Part shown: positions 35,880 to 46,294 of the stretch, piece after piece
Layout of the letters: every line of letters starts with the position of its first letter
Numbering within the stretch: position 1 is the stretch's first letter
Assembly (NCBI RefSeq): GCF_034421375.1
Contig: NZ_CP139779.1
Span: 1,178,001 to 1,242,000, forward strand
Reading direction: 5' to 3'
Length of the DNA: 64,000 nucleotides
Source: Microbacterium invictum
GTDB taxonomy: Bacteria > Actinomycetota > Actinomycetes > Actinomycetales > Microbacteriaceae
The notes under the pieces: model-generated
Told to the model about the DNA's origin: nothing
What the model saw: only the letters and a program-made list of their open reading frames with translations
Databases searched by the model: none
Made by a program: the position numbers and the translations under genes

Positions 35880-36460
35880 CCCTCGGGGGGATCCTCGCCC
35901 AGGATTCCCCGCACGAAGGCATCCACCGCGGCATCCGTGGAGATCTCGGGATCGATCGACACCGTGAGCCTGTCGAGCACCAGCCCCTCCAGGGCGTAGT
36001 GGAACAGGGCGATCTCGACCTCGCCGCCCGGCAGACCCGCGGCCCGGTTGAAGGCGACGTCGGCGGCGAAGCCCTGCCGCATCCACGCTCTCAGCGGGCC
36101 GGCGATCTCGGGGTTGCGCGCGGCTTCGAGGCGGAGGGTGAACAGCGCGAGCGAGACCTCGCGGTCGGCCAGCAGCCGTCGCACGACGTCGCGCGCGTAA
36201 TCGGCGAACAGCGACGGGGTCGCGGGGCGATCGCGCCAGGGCGCGTACACGGCCGGGTCCGGCGCGAGGCGCTCTCCGATGCGCTCGACGAGCGAGGCGA
36301 CCAGCGCGGCGCGACTGCGGAAGTAGTTCGAGGTGGTGCCCACAGGCACCGCTGCCTCGGCGTCCACCGCGCGGTGGGTGAGACCCCTCATCCCGTCGCG
36401 CGCGATGACCGACAGCCCCGCGTCGGCGAGCATCCGCCGTCGTGCGTCATTCCGTGCCAC
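35858..36460 (-). CDS. TetR family transcriptional regulator
   Basis: 200 residues. The N-terminal helix-turn-helix spans about 5-55, with [24 protein letters not shown] and [17 protein letters not shown]. The C-terminal ligand domain has the TetR_C-like LRAWMRQGF and LFHYALEGL helices. It is transcribed divergently from a DHFR-like gene across a strong operator, and so probably represses both. The 3' end overlaps lysC by 22 bp tail to tail. The GTG start is 6 nt after a -10 box. Confidence 0.9.
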   Translation of the reverse strand: MARNDARRRMLADAGLSVIARDGMRGLTHRAVDAEAAVPVGTTSNYFRSRAALVASLVERIGERLAPDPAVYAPWRDRPATPSLFADYARDVVRRLLADREVSLALFTLRLEAARNPEIAGPLRAWMRQGFAADVAFNRAAGLPGGEVEIALFHYALEGLVLDRLTVSIDPEISTDAAVDAFVRGILGEDPPEGQRPVPA

Positions 36461-36466
36461 ACCGTC

Positions 36467-36472
36467 ACCCTA
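36467..36472 (-). promoter_or_regulatory. -10 box TAGGGT (minus strand) of the tetR gene
   Basis: TAGGGT on the minus strand is 6 nt before the GTG at 36460. The operator lies just upstream of it. Confidence 0.5.
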
Positions 36473-36479
36473 GCGTGAC

Positions 36480-36518
36480 CACAACATTTGTCGTACATTG
36501 ACCACGACAGATGTTGTG
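36480..36518. promoter_or_regulatory. TetR operator between divergent genes
   Basis: Inverted repeat with 15-bp arms at 36480-36494 and 36504-36518, one mismatch, separated by 9 bp. The left arm begins CACAACATTTG and the right ends ATGTTGTG. It lies between the tetR and DHFR-like starts. Confidence 0.8.
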
Positions 36519-36530
36519 AAAGGGGAATCC

Positions 36531-37112
36531 ATGACGAAGCTCGTCTACTACGTCGCGATCAGCCTCGACGGGCGGATCTGCGCACCCGACGGAGGGTTCG
36601 AGGCGTTCCCGATGACCGGCGACCACCTCGAGGCGATCCAGGAGGACTGGGCGGACACGCTGCCCTCCGTCCTCTACGATCGGTCCGGGTCGACCGCACC
36701 CCGGGAGCGGTTCGCCACCGTCCTCATGGGCTGGAACACCTACGCCGCGGGGCTGAGCATGACCGACTCGCCCTATTCCCATCTCGAGCAGATCGTCTTC
36801 TCGCGATCGCGCACCGCGGCGGACGTGGGGGCCGGGGTCACGCTGACGAGGGAGGATCCTCGCCGCGTCGTCGCCGCTCTGAAAGAGCGTGGCGGCGGGG
36901 ATGTCTGGCTCTGCGGAGGCGGCGACCTCGCCGGTCAGCTCATCGCGGACATCGATCGGCTGGTGCTGAAGGTCAATCCCGTCGTCTTCGGAGACGGACG
37001 CCCTCTCTTCGCCGGAGAGTACGACCCGACGGGGTTCGTGCTCGAGTCGAGCCGGACGTTCCAGTCCGGTGTGCTCATCACCGAGTACGCGCGCATGCGC
37101 CCTCCGATGTGA
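36531..37112 (+). CDS. Dihydrofolate reductase family protein (RibD C-domain-like)
   Basis: 193 residues. The start KLVYYVAISLDGRICAPDGG and the NADPH-binding DVWLCGGGDLAGQLI near residue 125 are typical of the RibD C-terminal/DHFR-like family, which also holds many enzymes of unknown substrate. Not folate-type DHFR: the family is widespread next to TetR regulators. The ATG has AAAGGGGA 5 nt upstream. Expression is probably controlled by the divergent TetR protein. Confidence 0.86.
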   Translation: MTKLVYYVAISLDGRICAPDGGFEAFPMTGDHLEAIQEDWADTLPSVLYDRSGSTAPRERFATVLMGWNTYAAGLSMTDSPYSHLEQIVFSRSRTAADVGAGVTLTREDPRRVVAALKERGGGDVWLCGGGDLAGQLIADIDRLVLKVNPVVFGDGRPLFAGEYDPTGFVLESSRTFQSGVLITEYARMRPPM

Positions 37113-37184
37113 GGCGCGCGTTCAGCCTCGCGTCCTACCATTCGCCTGTCGGGACCATCGGTGTGTACCGGGCGGAGGCGGACA

Positions 37185-37787
37185 GTGCAGAAGCGGGATG
37201 CGTCGACGCCGCGGAGATCGCGCAGGATCTGGATCATCGGCGGGACGCTCGCGCTCGCCGCCGGTGTGATCGCCGCTCTCGTCTTCCAGCCGTGGCTGGC
37301 CCTCATCGACGTGCGGGTCGACGACGAAATCCCCGTCGCCGTCGCGACCCCGGCGCCGTCTCCCACGGCCGAGCCGCAGATCTCCGCGCCCTCGGAAGAC
37401 GGCGCCCCCGAGGCATCCGCACCGCCGGCGCCCGCGGGCCCGGTCGATCTGCTCTCAGGGACGTTCATCAGTCACGAGCACGCCACCTCGGGAACCGTCC
37501 GGGTCATCGAGAACCCGGACGGTTCGCGGTATCTCGCCATCGAGGACCTCGCGACCACCAACGGCCCCGACGTCCACGTCTGGCTGAGCGCCGGCCCGGT
37601 CGTCGAGGGATTCGACGGCTGGTTCACGGCCGCACAGCACCCCTTCGTCGACCTCGGACAGATCAAGGGCAATCTGGGCGATCAGCTCTACGAGATCCCC
37701 GATGACGTCGACCTCGACCGATTCCGGACCGTCGACCTGTGGTGCGTGCAGTTCAGCGTGTCGTTCGGTGCGGCCGCGCTCGGCTGA
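37185..37787 (+). CDS. DM13 domain-containing membrane-anchored protein
   Basis: 200 residues. A basic N-terminus and one transmembrane helix (about 13-36) are followed by a Pro/Ala/Ser linker and a DM13 domain (about 93-195), with SGTFISHEHATSGTVRV, GPDVHVWLSAG and a conserved Cys in the final VDLWCVQFSVSFG. DM13 domains are related to electron-transfer DOMON-like folds and are predicted to sit outside the cell. The GTG at 37185 is preferred over 37161 because GGAGG lies 6 nt upstream. Confidence 0.85.
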   Translation: MQKRDASTPRRSRRIWIIGGTLALAAGVIAALVFQPWLALIDVRVDDEIPVAVATPAPSPTAEPQISAPSEDGAPEASAPPAPAGPVDLLSGTFISHEHATSGTVRVIENPDGSRYLAIEDLATTNGPDVHVWLSAGPVVEGFDGWFTAAQHPFVDLGQIKGNLGDQLYEIPDDVDLDRFRTVDLWCVQFSVSFGAAALG

Positions 37788-38924
<1,137 letters not shown>

Positions 38925-38938
38925 ACGGCCGGTCTTTC

Positions 38939-38965
38939 GATGACGAGAAACTTCCGTCATCCTTT
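38939..38965 (+). terminator. Possible terminator after asd
   Basis: GATGACG (38939-38945) pairs with CGTCATC (38955-38961) around a 9-nt loop and is followed by CTTTC. It is a weak stem by comparison with the tRNA terminator. Confidence 0.4.
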
Positions 38966-39011
38966 CGCTTCCTCAGACCCTGCTCCCGATCAGGATGTTT
39001 TCGACCGCGCG

Positions 39012-39017
39012 TAGAAT
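39012..39017 (+). promoter_or_regulatory. -10 box TAGAAT, leaderless-type promoter of mqo
   Basis: TAGAAT is 6 nt before the GTG at 39024 and is the closest match to the TATAAT consensus among the boxes of this type in the window. Confidence 0.6.
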
Positions 39018-39023
39018 CATGGT

Positions 39024-40535
39024 GTGAGCGATTCCTCCGATTCCGAGACCCCACCGGTGGCACCAGACGAGGTCATCGACGTCGTCCTGATCGGCGGGGG
39101 CATCATGTCGGCCACCCTCGGGACGCTGCTCAAGGAGATCCAGCCCGACTGGAGGATCGTCGTCTACGAACGCCTCGGCGAGGTCGCGCAGGAGAGCTCC
39201 AACGCGTGGAACAACGCCGGTACCGGCCACGCCGCCCTGTGCGAGCTTAACTACATGCCCGAGGGGCCGGACGGGTCGCTCGACCCGGCGAAGGCCATCG
39301 CGATCAACGAGCAGTTCCAGCAGAGTCGCCAGCTGTGGTCCTCCCTGGTCGAAAAGGGCGTGCTCGACGAGCCGTCGACCTTCATCAACGCCACCCCGCA
39401 CATGACCTTCGTCACGGGCGAGAAGGACGTCGCCTACCTCCGCAAGCGCTACGAGGTGCTCAAACAGCAGCCGCTGTTCGCCGGCATCGAGTACAGCGAG
39501 GACTCGCGCGTGATCAACCAGTGGGCGCCGCTGCTGATGAAGAAGCGCAAGAAGGGCGAACCCTTCGCGGCCACCCGGGTTCCCAGCGGCACCGATGTCG
39601 ACTTCGGTGCGCTCACCCGGCAGCTCTTCGACGACCTCGTCGAGAAGGGCGCGGAGGTCGTCACCAACCGCGAGGTCAAGAAGATCCGGCGGGCGGGGGA
39701 CGGCACCTGGCGGGTCGTCTGGCGCAACACCGTCGGCCACACGCCCGGCGAGACCCGCGCGCGGTTCGTCTTCGTGGGTGCCGGCGGGTGGGCTCTGAAG
39801 CTCCTGCAGTCCAGCCGCATCCCCGAGATCCGCGGTTACGGAGTCTTCCCGATCGGTGGGCAGTGGTTGAAGACCAGCAACCCCGCCCTCGTCGCCCAGC
39901 ACCGGGCGAAGGTCTACTCGCAGGCCTCGGTCGGAGCGCCGCCGATGTCGGTGCCGCACCTCGACACGCGCGTTGTCGACGGTCAGGCTTCGCTGTTGTT
40001 CGGTCCCTTCGCCACCTTCAGCCCCAAGTTCCTCAAGAACGGCAAGATCACCGACATCGTGGCGCAGGTGCGTCCGGGCAACATCCTGCCGATGCTGAAG
40101 GTCGCCGTCGACAACCCCGGCTTGATCAAGTACCTCGTGGGCGAACTGCTCAAGAACCACGCCCGCAAGGTGGACAGCCTCCGCGACTTCATGCCGACCG
40201 CCCGCGATGAGGACTGGGAGCTGCTACAGGCCGGTCAGCGGGCGCAGGTCATGAAGAAGGACCCGAAGAAGGGTGGCGTGCTGCAGTTCGGCACCGAGGT
40301 GGTCACGTCGGCCGACGGCACGATCGCGGGGCTGCTCGGAGCCTCGCCCGGAGCGTCCACCGCGGTGTCGATCATGCTCGGGCTCCTCAAGACCTGCTTC
40401 CCCGACCGGATCGACGCGTGGGAGCCGCGGCTGCAGCAGCTCATCCCGAGCTACGGCCACACCCTGAACCCCCGACCCGAGATCGCCGAAGAGGTCCTCT
40501 CCGAGACCGCGGAGGCTCTGGCTCTCACAGCCTGA
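39024..40535 (+). CDS. mqo: Malate:quinone oxidoreductase
   Basis: 503 residues. The FAD-binding start is [18 protein letters not shown], followed by the Mqo landmarks [33 protein letters not shown], the [11 protein letters not shown] loop and FPIGGQWL, ending with [14 protein letters not shown]. The enzyme oxidises malate to oxaloacetate and passes electrons to menaquinone at the membrane, replacing or complementing NAD-linked malate dehydrogenase. Monocistronic by its own promoter; the next gene begins 25 bp later with another. Confidence 0.97.
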   Translation: MSDSSDSETPPVAPDEVIDVVLIGGGIMSATLGTLLKEIQPDWRIVVYERLGEVAQESSNAWNNAGTGHAALCELNYMPEGPDGSLDPAKAIAINEQFQQSRQLWSSLVEKGVLDEPSTFINATPHMTFVTGEKDVAYLRKRYEVLKQQPLFAGIEYSEDSRVINQWAPLLMKKRKKGEPFAATRVPSGTDVDFGALTRQLFDDLVEKGAEVVTNREVKKIRRAGDGTWRVVWRNTVGHTPGETRARFVFVGAGGWALKLLQSSRIPEIRGYGVFPIGGQWLKTSNPALVAQHRAKVYSQASVGAPPMSVPHLDTRVVDGQASLLFGPFATFSPKFLKNGKITDIVAQVRPGNILPMLKVAVDNPGLIKYLVGELLKNHARKVDSLRDFMPTARDEDWELLQAGQRAQVMKKDPKKGGVLQFGTEVVTSADGTIAGLLGASPGASTAVSIMLGLLKTCFPDRIDAWEPRLQQLIPSYGHTLNPRPEIAEEVLSETAEALALTA

Positions 40536-40548
40536 TAACGCTGGTCGC

Positions 40549-40554
40549 TACGCT
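40549..40554 (+). promoter_or_regulatory. -10 box TACGCT, leaderless-type promoter
   Basis: TACGCT is 6 nt before the GTG at 40561, within the 25-bp gap after mqo. Confidence 0.55.
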
Positions 40555-40560
40555 GGCGCG

Positions 40561-42558
40561 GTGGGGATCGCGACGCACGCAGTGGCCGGGGCGATGCTTC
40601 TCGCCGTCGCCGGCGGGCTGGGCTCGACCGTGGCGTCGACGGGGTCGGAGGTCCCGGCGTGGGAGGTGGGCAGAACCGTCGCCGCCGATGTCGACGACTT
40701 CTCCTACGACTCGTTCCGGGGGGAGTACTGGCTCGGGCGAGAGCCGAACGGGCGGAGCGCCCTGTTCACGACCGAGACGATCGTCGCGCGATTTCCCGAC
40801 ATCGATCAGAACCGGGGAATCGTCCGCGCACTCCCGAAGGCCGATGCGGGTGTCGAGCACGACACCTCGGTGGTGAGCGTCACCGGTGGGGACGGCGACC
40901 CGATTCCGTGGTGGATCGAGGAGGATGACGACTTCCTCTACGTGCTGACCGGGGACGACACGTTCGTCCGAGGTCCGCAGACCTACATCATCTCGTACAC
41001 GATGACCGACGTGGTAGTACGGTACGACGACACCGACGCCGACGAATTCACGTGGGACACCGTCGGCACCGACCACGCGCAGCCGTTCGACCGTGTCGAG
41101 GCCCTCGTGCACGTGCTCGGCGACGCGTCCGACGGACTGCTCCCGGGACGCGCGTTCTGCTATACCGGGCCCGCGGGATCGACCGAGAGATGCCACATGC
41201 GTCCGGTGACCCCGGTCGCGGTGCCGGAGGGATCGGTCGCGGCCTGGGCGGCGGAGCTCGGTCCGGGTGCGCCGCCGGTCGTCGAAGCGACCTTCGTCGC
41301 GGACGATGCCGGCCTCGGACCCGACGAGAACGTCACGGTGTCGCTCGGCTTCGCCACCGGCACGTTCGCGGCCCTCTCACCGCCACCCCCTCCCGCCTAT
41401 CCCTGGACGGAGTGGATGCTGCCGGCCGCGGGATACCTGGCCGGCGTCGGGGGCTTCCTCTTCGTCGGCGCGATGCGCGCACTGCTTCGGCGGAACCCGG
41501 ACCGCGCCCCGGTCGTCGTGCAGTACGCGCCCCCGGTCGATGAGTCCCCCACGCTCTCGGCGGGTGTGTGGGGCGTGCCCGAGCGGGCACTCGCGGCTCA
41601 CGTGGTCGATCTCGCCGTTCGCGACAAGGTCGAGATCGTCGCCTCCGGCGACCGTGCCGACGCCGATGACTTCTCCGTGGTGCTGCGCAGCACCGACGAT
41701 CTCGCGCACGACGATCGACGGGTCGTGACCGCGCTGTACGGGAAGGATGCCGAGGCCGGTGATCGGGTCGATCTCGGGGCCTTCGCGCGCACGCCACCGG
41801 TCCGCTCGGTCACCTACGTGCGCCAGATCGATCGGGCCACCATCGACCGCGGCTATCGGGCTGCCGCGCCGGCCTGGATCGGCTGGGTCAGGGGCCTGTT
41901 CTCGTCGGGAGGTCTCGTCGTCGCCATCCTGCTGTGCTTCTTCGCCGACGACGTGCCCTCGGTCGTCCGCGACCTCGGCGCCGCCGGAGGGTGGATCTAC
42001 GGCCTGGCGATCGCGAGTGGTTTCGCCGCCTTCTTCATCCTTCCATTCTTCTCCGTTCCCGGAACCGTCCTGACCCTGGCCGGTGGGCGGCACCGGACCT
42101 TTCTCGAGGGGATCCGTCGCTACCTCCTCCTCGCCGAGGAGGAGCGGCTGCGGGCCGCACAGGCCCCGGCGACCGCCGACCTGGTGTCTTCGGGCAGACG
42201 ACCCCTGACCGATGCCCCGGGCGCGCCGGGGGCCGACGTCGTGAATCTGTACGAGCGGCTTCTTCCGTACGCCGTCCTCTTCGGGATGCAGGGGGAGTGG
42301 GTCGAGGTCATCCGCACCGCGGGCGGCAACCTGGTCGGTTCGACGGGGTCGCGGCCGGCGCTCTTCGACGCCGTCACGACCGGCTCGCTCTCGCGGGCGT
42401 CGTCCTCCCTCGGCACGCTCGCGGCGACCCCCGTGTCGCGGACGGGCTCGTCGTCGTCCGGGTCGTCCGCCTCGCGCAGCTGGTCATCGTCGGGGAGTTC
42501 GCGCGGCGGCGGGTTCTCGGGTGGCGGGGGCGGGGGAGGGCGCTTCGGCGGCCGGTGA
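40561..42558 (+). CDS. DUF2207 domain-containing membrane protein
   Basis: 665 residues. An N-terminal signal or anchor helix is followed by an extracytoplasmic DUF2207 beta-rich domain (about 35-270), with two cysteines near 200-215, then a transmembrane helix at about 285-305. A cytoplasmic part (about 330-440) is followed by two more helices near 445-505 and a Ser-rich, then Gly-rich C-terminal tail. The layout matches the predicted membrane protein family (YciQ-like), of unknown function. Its tail may be disordered. Confidence 0.88.
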   Translation: MGIATHAVAGAMLLAVAGGLGSTVASTGSEVPAWEVGRTVAADVDDFSYDSFRGEYWLGREPNGRSALFTTETIVARFPDIDQNRGIVRALPKADAGVEHDTSVVSVTGGDGDPIPWWIEEDDDFLYVLTGDDTFVRGPQTYIISYTMTDVVVRYDDTDADEFTWDTVGTDHAQPFDRVEALVHVLGDASDGLLPGRAFCYTGPAGSTERCHMRPVTPVAVPEGSVAAWAAELGPGAPPVVEATFVADDAGLGPDENVTVSLGFATGTFAALSPPPPPAYPWTEWMLPAAGYLAGVGGFLFVGAMRALLRRNPDRAPVVVQYAPPVDESPTLSAGVWGVPERALAAHVVDLAVRDKVEIVASGDRADADDFSVVLRSTDDLAHDDRRVVTALYGKDAEAGDRVDLGAFARTPPVRSVTYVRQIDRATIDRGYRAAAPAWIGWVRGLFSSGGLVVAILLCFFADDVPSVVRDLGAAGGWIYGLAIASGFAAFFILPFFSVPGTVLTLAGGRHRTFLEGIRRYLLLAEEERLRAAQAPATADLVSSGRRPLTDAPGAPGADVVNLYERLLPYAVLFGMQGEWVEVIRTAGGNLVGSTGSRPALFDAVTTGSLSRASSSLGTLAATPVSRTGSSSSGSSASRSWSSSGSSRGGGFSGGGGGGGRFGGR

Positions 42559-42574
42559 TCGCGGCGACCGGGCC

Positions 42575-42580
42575 TAGACT
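42575..42580 (+). promoter_or_regulatory. -10 box TAGACT, leaderless-type promoter of tdk
   Basis: TAGACT is 6 nt before the GTG at 42587. Confidence 0.55.
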
Positions 42581-42586
42581 CTCCGG

Positions 42587-43240
42587 GTGGCCAAGCTGTA
42601 TTTCCGCTACGGAGCGATGAACTCCGGGAAGTCGACCGCCCTCCTGCAGGCCGCCTACAACTACGAGGAGCGCGGACAGCACGTGCTGCTGGCCAAACCC
42701 GCGATCGACACGAAGGATGCCACGAAGGTCTCGAGCCGCCTGGGGGTGACCCGCGACGTCGACTTCCTCGTCGGCCCCGACGACGACATCCGGCTGCTCT
42801 TCGGAGAGCACCGCGAGCGCGTGCGGAATGCCGAAGAGGACGCGCTGATGCCCGAGGCGGGGGAGAGTGCGCCCGACGTGGCATGTCTCCTCATCGACGA
42901 GGCCCAGTTCCTCACCCGCGAACAGGTCGACGACCTGCTTCGGATCGTCGTGCTCGACGGGGTGCCGGTGCTCGCCTACGGTATCCGCACCGACTTCCGC
43001 ACCGATGCGTTCCCCGGGTCCGCCCGGCTGATGGAGCTCGCCCACAGTCTGGAAGAGCTCAAGACCATCTGCCGGTGCGGACGCAAAGCGCTCTTCAACG
43101 CCCGGCTCGTCGGCGGCCGGTTCGTCTTCGATGGCGACCAGGTCGCCATCGACGAGCTCTCAGCCGACCGCGTGACCTACGAGTCGATGTGCGCGGAGTG
43201 CTACCTCCGCGAGTCGGGCGGGCGCCTGGACGGACGGTGA
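42587..43240 (+). CDS. tdk: Thymidine kinase
   Basis: 217 residues of the type II thymidine kinase. The P-loop is FRYGAMNSGKSTALLQ, Walker B is CLLIDEAQFL, and the lasso/zinc region has the four cysteines CRCG and CAEC. The final YESMCAECYL is standard. It salvages thymidine to dTMP, complementing tmk at 61 kb. The start is a leaderless-type GTG. Confidence 0.95.
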   Translation: MAKLYFRYGAMNSGKSTALLQAAYNYEERGQHVLLAKPAIDTKDATKVSSRLGVTRDVDFLVGPDDDIRLLFGEHRERVRNAEEDALMPEAGESAPDVACLLIDEAQFLTREQVDDLLRIVVLDGVPVLAYGIRTDFRTDAFPGSARLMELAHSLEELKTICRCGRKALFNARLVGGRFVFDGDQVAIDELSADRVTYESMCAECYLRESGGRLDGR

Positions 43241-43249
43241 TCCGCCCCC

Positions 43250-43278
43250 TTGCGTGTGGTCTGACCACAAGCTAGGGT
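43250..43278 (+). promoter_or_regulatory. Promoter with embedded FCD-GntR operator
   Basis: TTGCGT (43250-43255) and TAGGGT (43273-43278) are separated by 17 bp. The spacer carries the perfect palindrome TGTGGTCTGACCACA (43255-43269), which contains the T-N-GT-N3-AC-N-A core bound by FadR/LldR-type GntR proteins. Binding there would block polymerase. Confidence 0.8.
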
Positions 43279-43302
43279 GGCGATCTGTTCATCGGAGATC
43301 CC

Positions 43303-44064
43303 ATGCCTTCACCGGACGGCGCCGCGGCGCCTGCGCCCGCGCCGCGCGCGTGGCAGGTCGTGCTCGAGCACATCGAGCGAGACCTCCTCGGCGACAGACT
43401 CGCCCCCGGCGACCACCTTCCTCCCGAGCGCGACCTCGCGGCGCGACTGGGGGTCGGCAGGTCCAGCGTCCGCGAGGCACTGCGGGTGCTCGAGGTGATG
43501 GGGCTGATCCGCACGGGAACGGGTTCGGGCCCGAGCTCGGGGGCGGTGATCATCGCCACCCCGCAGGGTGGCATGTCGGCACTGCTGCGACTGCAGGTGG
43601 CCGCGCACGGGTTCCCGCTCAACGACGTCGTGCGCACCCGTGTCGCGCTGGAGACCGCTGTCGTCGAGGACCTCGCCGAGGCGGCGGATCCCGACACGGC
43701 CGCCGTCCGCCGCATCCTCGATGCGATGGATGCCGCCGGACGCAGCCGCGAGGAGTTCCTGGCGCTGGACGCGCAGTTCCACCTCGGCCTCGCCGAGGCC
43801 TCCGGGAATCTCGTCATCACCGCCACGATGGCGGGGCTCCGCAGCGCGATCGAGTCGTACGTGCGGATCGGCGCCGCACGCGTGGCGGACTGGTCGAAGA
43901 TGGCGACCCGGCTCCAGCGCGAGCACCGCGCCATCCTGCACGCCGTCGAGGCCGGTGACCCGGGCCTTGCCCGTGACCTCGTCCGCGCCCATATCACCGG
44001 CTACTACGCCGACGCGCATCTCGCGCGCGAGAGCGCGACGGAAACGGAGAGGAACCGCTCATGA
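43303..44064 (+). CDS. FCD-domain GntR family transcriptional regulator
   Basis: 253 residues. The winged helix spans about 15-85 ([20 protein letters not shown], then [16 protein letters not shown]). The FCD ligand domain follows (about 100-235), with the metal-ligand Asp/His pattern in [18 protein letters not shown] and [13 protein letters not shown]. Overlap with the downstream oxidase gene (ATGA) and the palindrome in its promoter suggest an LldR/PdhR-like autorepressor responding to the oxidase substrate, probably lactate or a related hydroxy acid. GGAGA 5 nt upstream supports the ATG. Confidence 0.92.
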   Translation: MPSPDGAAAPAPAPRAWQVVLEHIERDLLGDRLAPGDHLPPERDLAARLGVGRSSVREALRVLEVMGLIRTGTGSGPSSGAVIIATPQGGMSALLRLQVAAHGFPLNDVVRTRVALETAVVEDLAEAADPDTAAVRRILDAMDAAGRSREEFLALDAQFHLGLAEASGNLVITATMAGLRSAIESYVRIGAARVADWSKMATRLQREHRAILHAVEAGDPGLARDLVRAHITGYYADAHLARESATETERNRS

Positions 44065-45329
44065 CCGAGTCGTCCATCCCGCGTCGGCTGCCCGTGCCGG
44101 CCGATCTGCGGGAGCTGATGCGTTTCACGCGTCCTGACCTGAACGGCACCCGGCGTCGGCTCTCCGCGGCGTTGACGATCGCAGACCTGCGGCGGATCGC
44201 TCAGCGCCGCACCCCGAAGGCGGCGTTCGACTACACCGACGGGGCGGCCGAGGGCGAGCTCTCGTTGGCACGGGCCCGGCGCGCGTTCGAGGATGTCGAG
44301 TTCCATCCGTCGATCCTTCGTCCTGCCGAGCACGTCGACACCTCCCTCGCCCTCCTCGGCGGCCACAGCGCCCTTCCCTTCGGCATCGCGCCGACCGGCT
44401 TCACCCGGCTGATGCACACCGCGGGGGAGCGCGCCGGCGCCTCGGCGGCCGGCGCGGCCGGTATCCCCTTCGCGCTCTCGACCCTCGGAACGACCTCGAT
44501 CGAGGACGTCAGGGCGGCGAACCCCGATGGTCGCAACTGGTTCCAGCTGTACGTCATGCGCGACCGCGAGATCTCGTACCGCCTGGTGAGGCGGGCCGCC
44601 GCGGCGGGCTTCGACACGCTGCTGTTCACGGTGGACACCCCCGTCGCGGGGGCGCGCCTGAGGGACAAGCGGAACGGCTTCTCGATCCCGCCGCAGCTGA
44701 CGATCGGAACGGTGCTCGACGCCCTTCCGCGACCCTGGTGGTGGTACGACTTCCTCACCACGCCGAAGCTCGAGTTCGCCTCGCTGACCTCGACCGGCGG
44801 CACAGTCGGCGAACTGCTGGATGCCGCGATGGACCCCACCATCAGCTATGACGACCTCGCCGTCATCCGGGATCTCTGGCCGGGGAACATCGTCGTCAAG
44901 GGTGTGCAGACGGTCGAAGACGCTGTGCGGCTCATCGATGCCGGGGTCGACGGCATCGTGCTGTCCAACCACGGCGGACGTCAGCTCGACCGCGCGCCGG
45001 TGCCGTTCCACCTCCTGCCGCGGGTCGTGCGCGAGGTCGGCGAGGACGCCACCGTCATGGTCGATACCGGGATCATGCACGGCGCCGACATCGTCGCCTC
45101 GATCGCGCTCGGAGCATCCTTCACCCTCGTCGGGCGGGCCTACCTGTACGGGCTGATGGCCGGCGGGCGGGCCGGCGTCGATCGTGCGATCGCGATCCTC
45201 CGCGAGGAGATCGAGCGGACGATGCGCCTGCTCGGTGTGTCCACCCTCGCCGAACTCGCACCGAGCCACGTCACCCAGCTGACCCGACTGGTACCGGTGA
45301 GCGACGCGCGCAGCGCGGCGGAGCGCTGA
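44061..45329 (+). CDS. Alpha-hydroxy-acid oxidising FMN enzyme (lactate dehydrogenase/oxidase type)
   Basis: 422 residues. The N-terminal [19 protein letters not shown] contains the active-site Tyr. [12 protein letters not shown], the [17 protein letters not shown] phosphate region, the catalytic His-Gly-Gly-Arg in [12 protein letters not shown] and the [13 protein letters not shown] end motif are all present. It is longer than E. coli LldD and resembles the actinobacterial group of quinone- or oxygen-linked L-lactate oxidising enzymes. Substrate is inferred from the family and from the adjacent GntR regulator. Confidence 0.9.
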   Translation: MTESSIPRRLPVPADLRELMRFTRPDLNGTRRRLSAALTIADLRRIAQRRTPKAAFDYTDGAAEGELSLARARRAFEDVEFHPSILRPAEHVDTSLALLGGHSALPFGIAPTGFTRLMHTAGERAGASAAGAAGIPFALSTLGTTSIEDVRAANPDGRNWFQLYVMRDREISYRLVRRAAAAGFDTLLFTVDTPVAGARLRDKRNGFSIPPQLTIGTVLDALPRPWWWYDFLTTPKLEFASLTSTGGTVGELLDAAMDPTISYDDLAVIRDLWPGNIVVKGVQTVEDAVRLIDAGVDGIVLSNHGGRQLDRAPVPFHLLPRVVREVGEDATVMVDTGIMHGADIVASIALGASFTLVGRAYLYGLMAGGRAGVDRAIAILREEIERTMRLLGVSTLAELAPSHVTQLTRLVPVSDARSAAER

Positions 45330-45362
45330 GCGTGTTCTTCGGGCGCTGAGCGGGTTCTTCAG
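45323..45362. repeat. 20-bp tandem duplication across convergent stop codons
   Basis: Two units beginning GCGCTGAGCG and ending GTTCTTC plus two bases (45323-45342, 45343-45362) differ at two positions. The first contains the oxidase stop and the second overlaps the HAD gene stop. Confidence 0.7.
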
Positions 45363-46144
45363 GCGCGGAGCGGAAGTGTCGGCAGGAGCGCGTCGAGGTA
45401 CTCGGCGGTGTCGTGCCAGCCCTCGACCGCGTGGCAGCGCACTCCCATCGCGAGGACCGGGTAGTCGTTGCCGTGCGGATCGAGGCGATCGCCGACGAAG
45501 AGCATGTCGTCCAGCGCAATGCCGGTCTGCTCGGAGAGCCGGCGCATGCCGTACGCCTTGTCGATGCCGCGGTGGGTGATGTCGACCGACGTCGACCCGC
45601 CCGAGCGCACCTCCAGGTCGGGGATCCGCGCGGCGACCGCATCGCGGAGGGCGTTCTTCTTCTCGCCGGTGGGATCCCAGGCGGTCTTGGCATCCAGCGG
45701 CGCCTGCTGCCCGAGCGCCGAGAAGGTGATCTGCGAGCCGCGGTCCTCGAGGATCTCACCCCACGGCTCGCTCTCCCACAGACCCAGACGCTGAGCCTCC
45801 TCCTCGACGGCGGTGAGCGCGCGGGACTTCTGGTCGTCGGTGAGGCTGTGGGCGTAGACCGTCCGGATGCCGTCGGCGTCGATGCGGTAGTACTGCGTCC
45901 CGCACGTGGGGAGCAGATGGACGCGATCGAGGACGTCGGATGCCGCAGCCGGGAGCCGGTCGACGACCTGCGTGCGGAACTGGGCGAGCTGTCCGCCGGA
46001 GATGATGGCCACCTCGACGCGCTCGGCCAGTGCGATCAGCAGATCGCCGATGCGAGGATCGATCGCGCTCTTGGACGGGGCGAGCGTGTCATCCAGATCG
46101 AAGGCGACGAGCTTCGGCGTGGGCTGGGGCGGGGTGGCGTTCAC
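45359..46144 (-). CDS. HAD-IIB family phosphatase (phosphomannomutase-2/sucrose-phosphatase-like)
   Basis: 261 residues. Motif I is FDLDDTLAPSKS; the motif II Ser-Gly-Gly is in AIISGGQLAQFRTQVVDRL; the motif III Lys lies in GIDKAYGMRRL; motif IV is FVGDRLDPHGNDYPV. The C2B cap, with DITHRGIDK, places it with HAD-IIB sugar-phosphate phosphatases. The physiological substrate is not known. The GTG start has CAGGAG 6 nt upstream. It converges on the hydroxyacid oxidase gene with a 29-bp gap. Confidence 0.87.
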   Translation of the reverse strand: MNATPPQPTPKLVAFDLDDTLAPSKSAIDPRIGDLLIALAERVEVAIISGGQLAQFRTQVVDRLPAAASDVLDRVHLLPTCGTQYYRIDADGIRTVYAHSLTDDQKSRALTAVEEEAQRLGLWESEPWGEILEDRGSQITFSALGQQAPLDAKTAWDPTGEKKNALRDAVAARIPDLEVRSGGSTSVDITHRGIDKAYGMRRLSEQTGIALDDMLFVGDRLDPHGNDYPVLAMGVRCHAVEGWHDTAEYLDALLPTLPLRA

Positions 46145-46204
46145 GGCGCTCCTGTTCGGTGTAGTGCGAGAGGCCCCACCGATTCCGGTGAGGCCTCTCT
46201 GCGG

Positions 46205-46278
<74 letters not shown>

Positions 46279-46294
46279 TGGCAACCCCCCAAGC

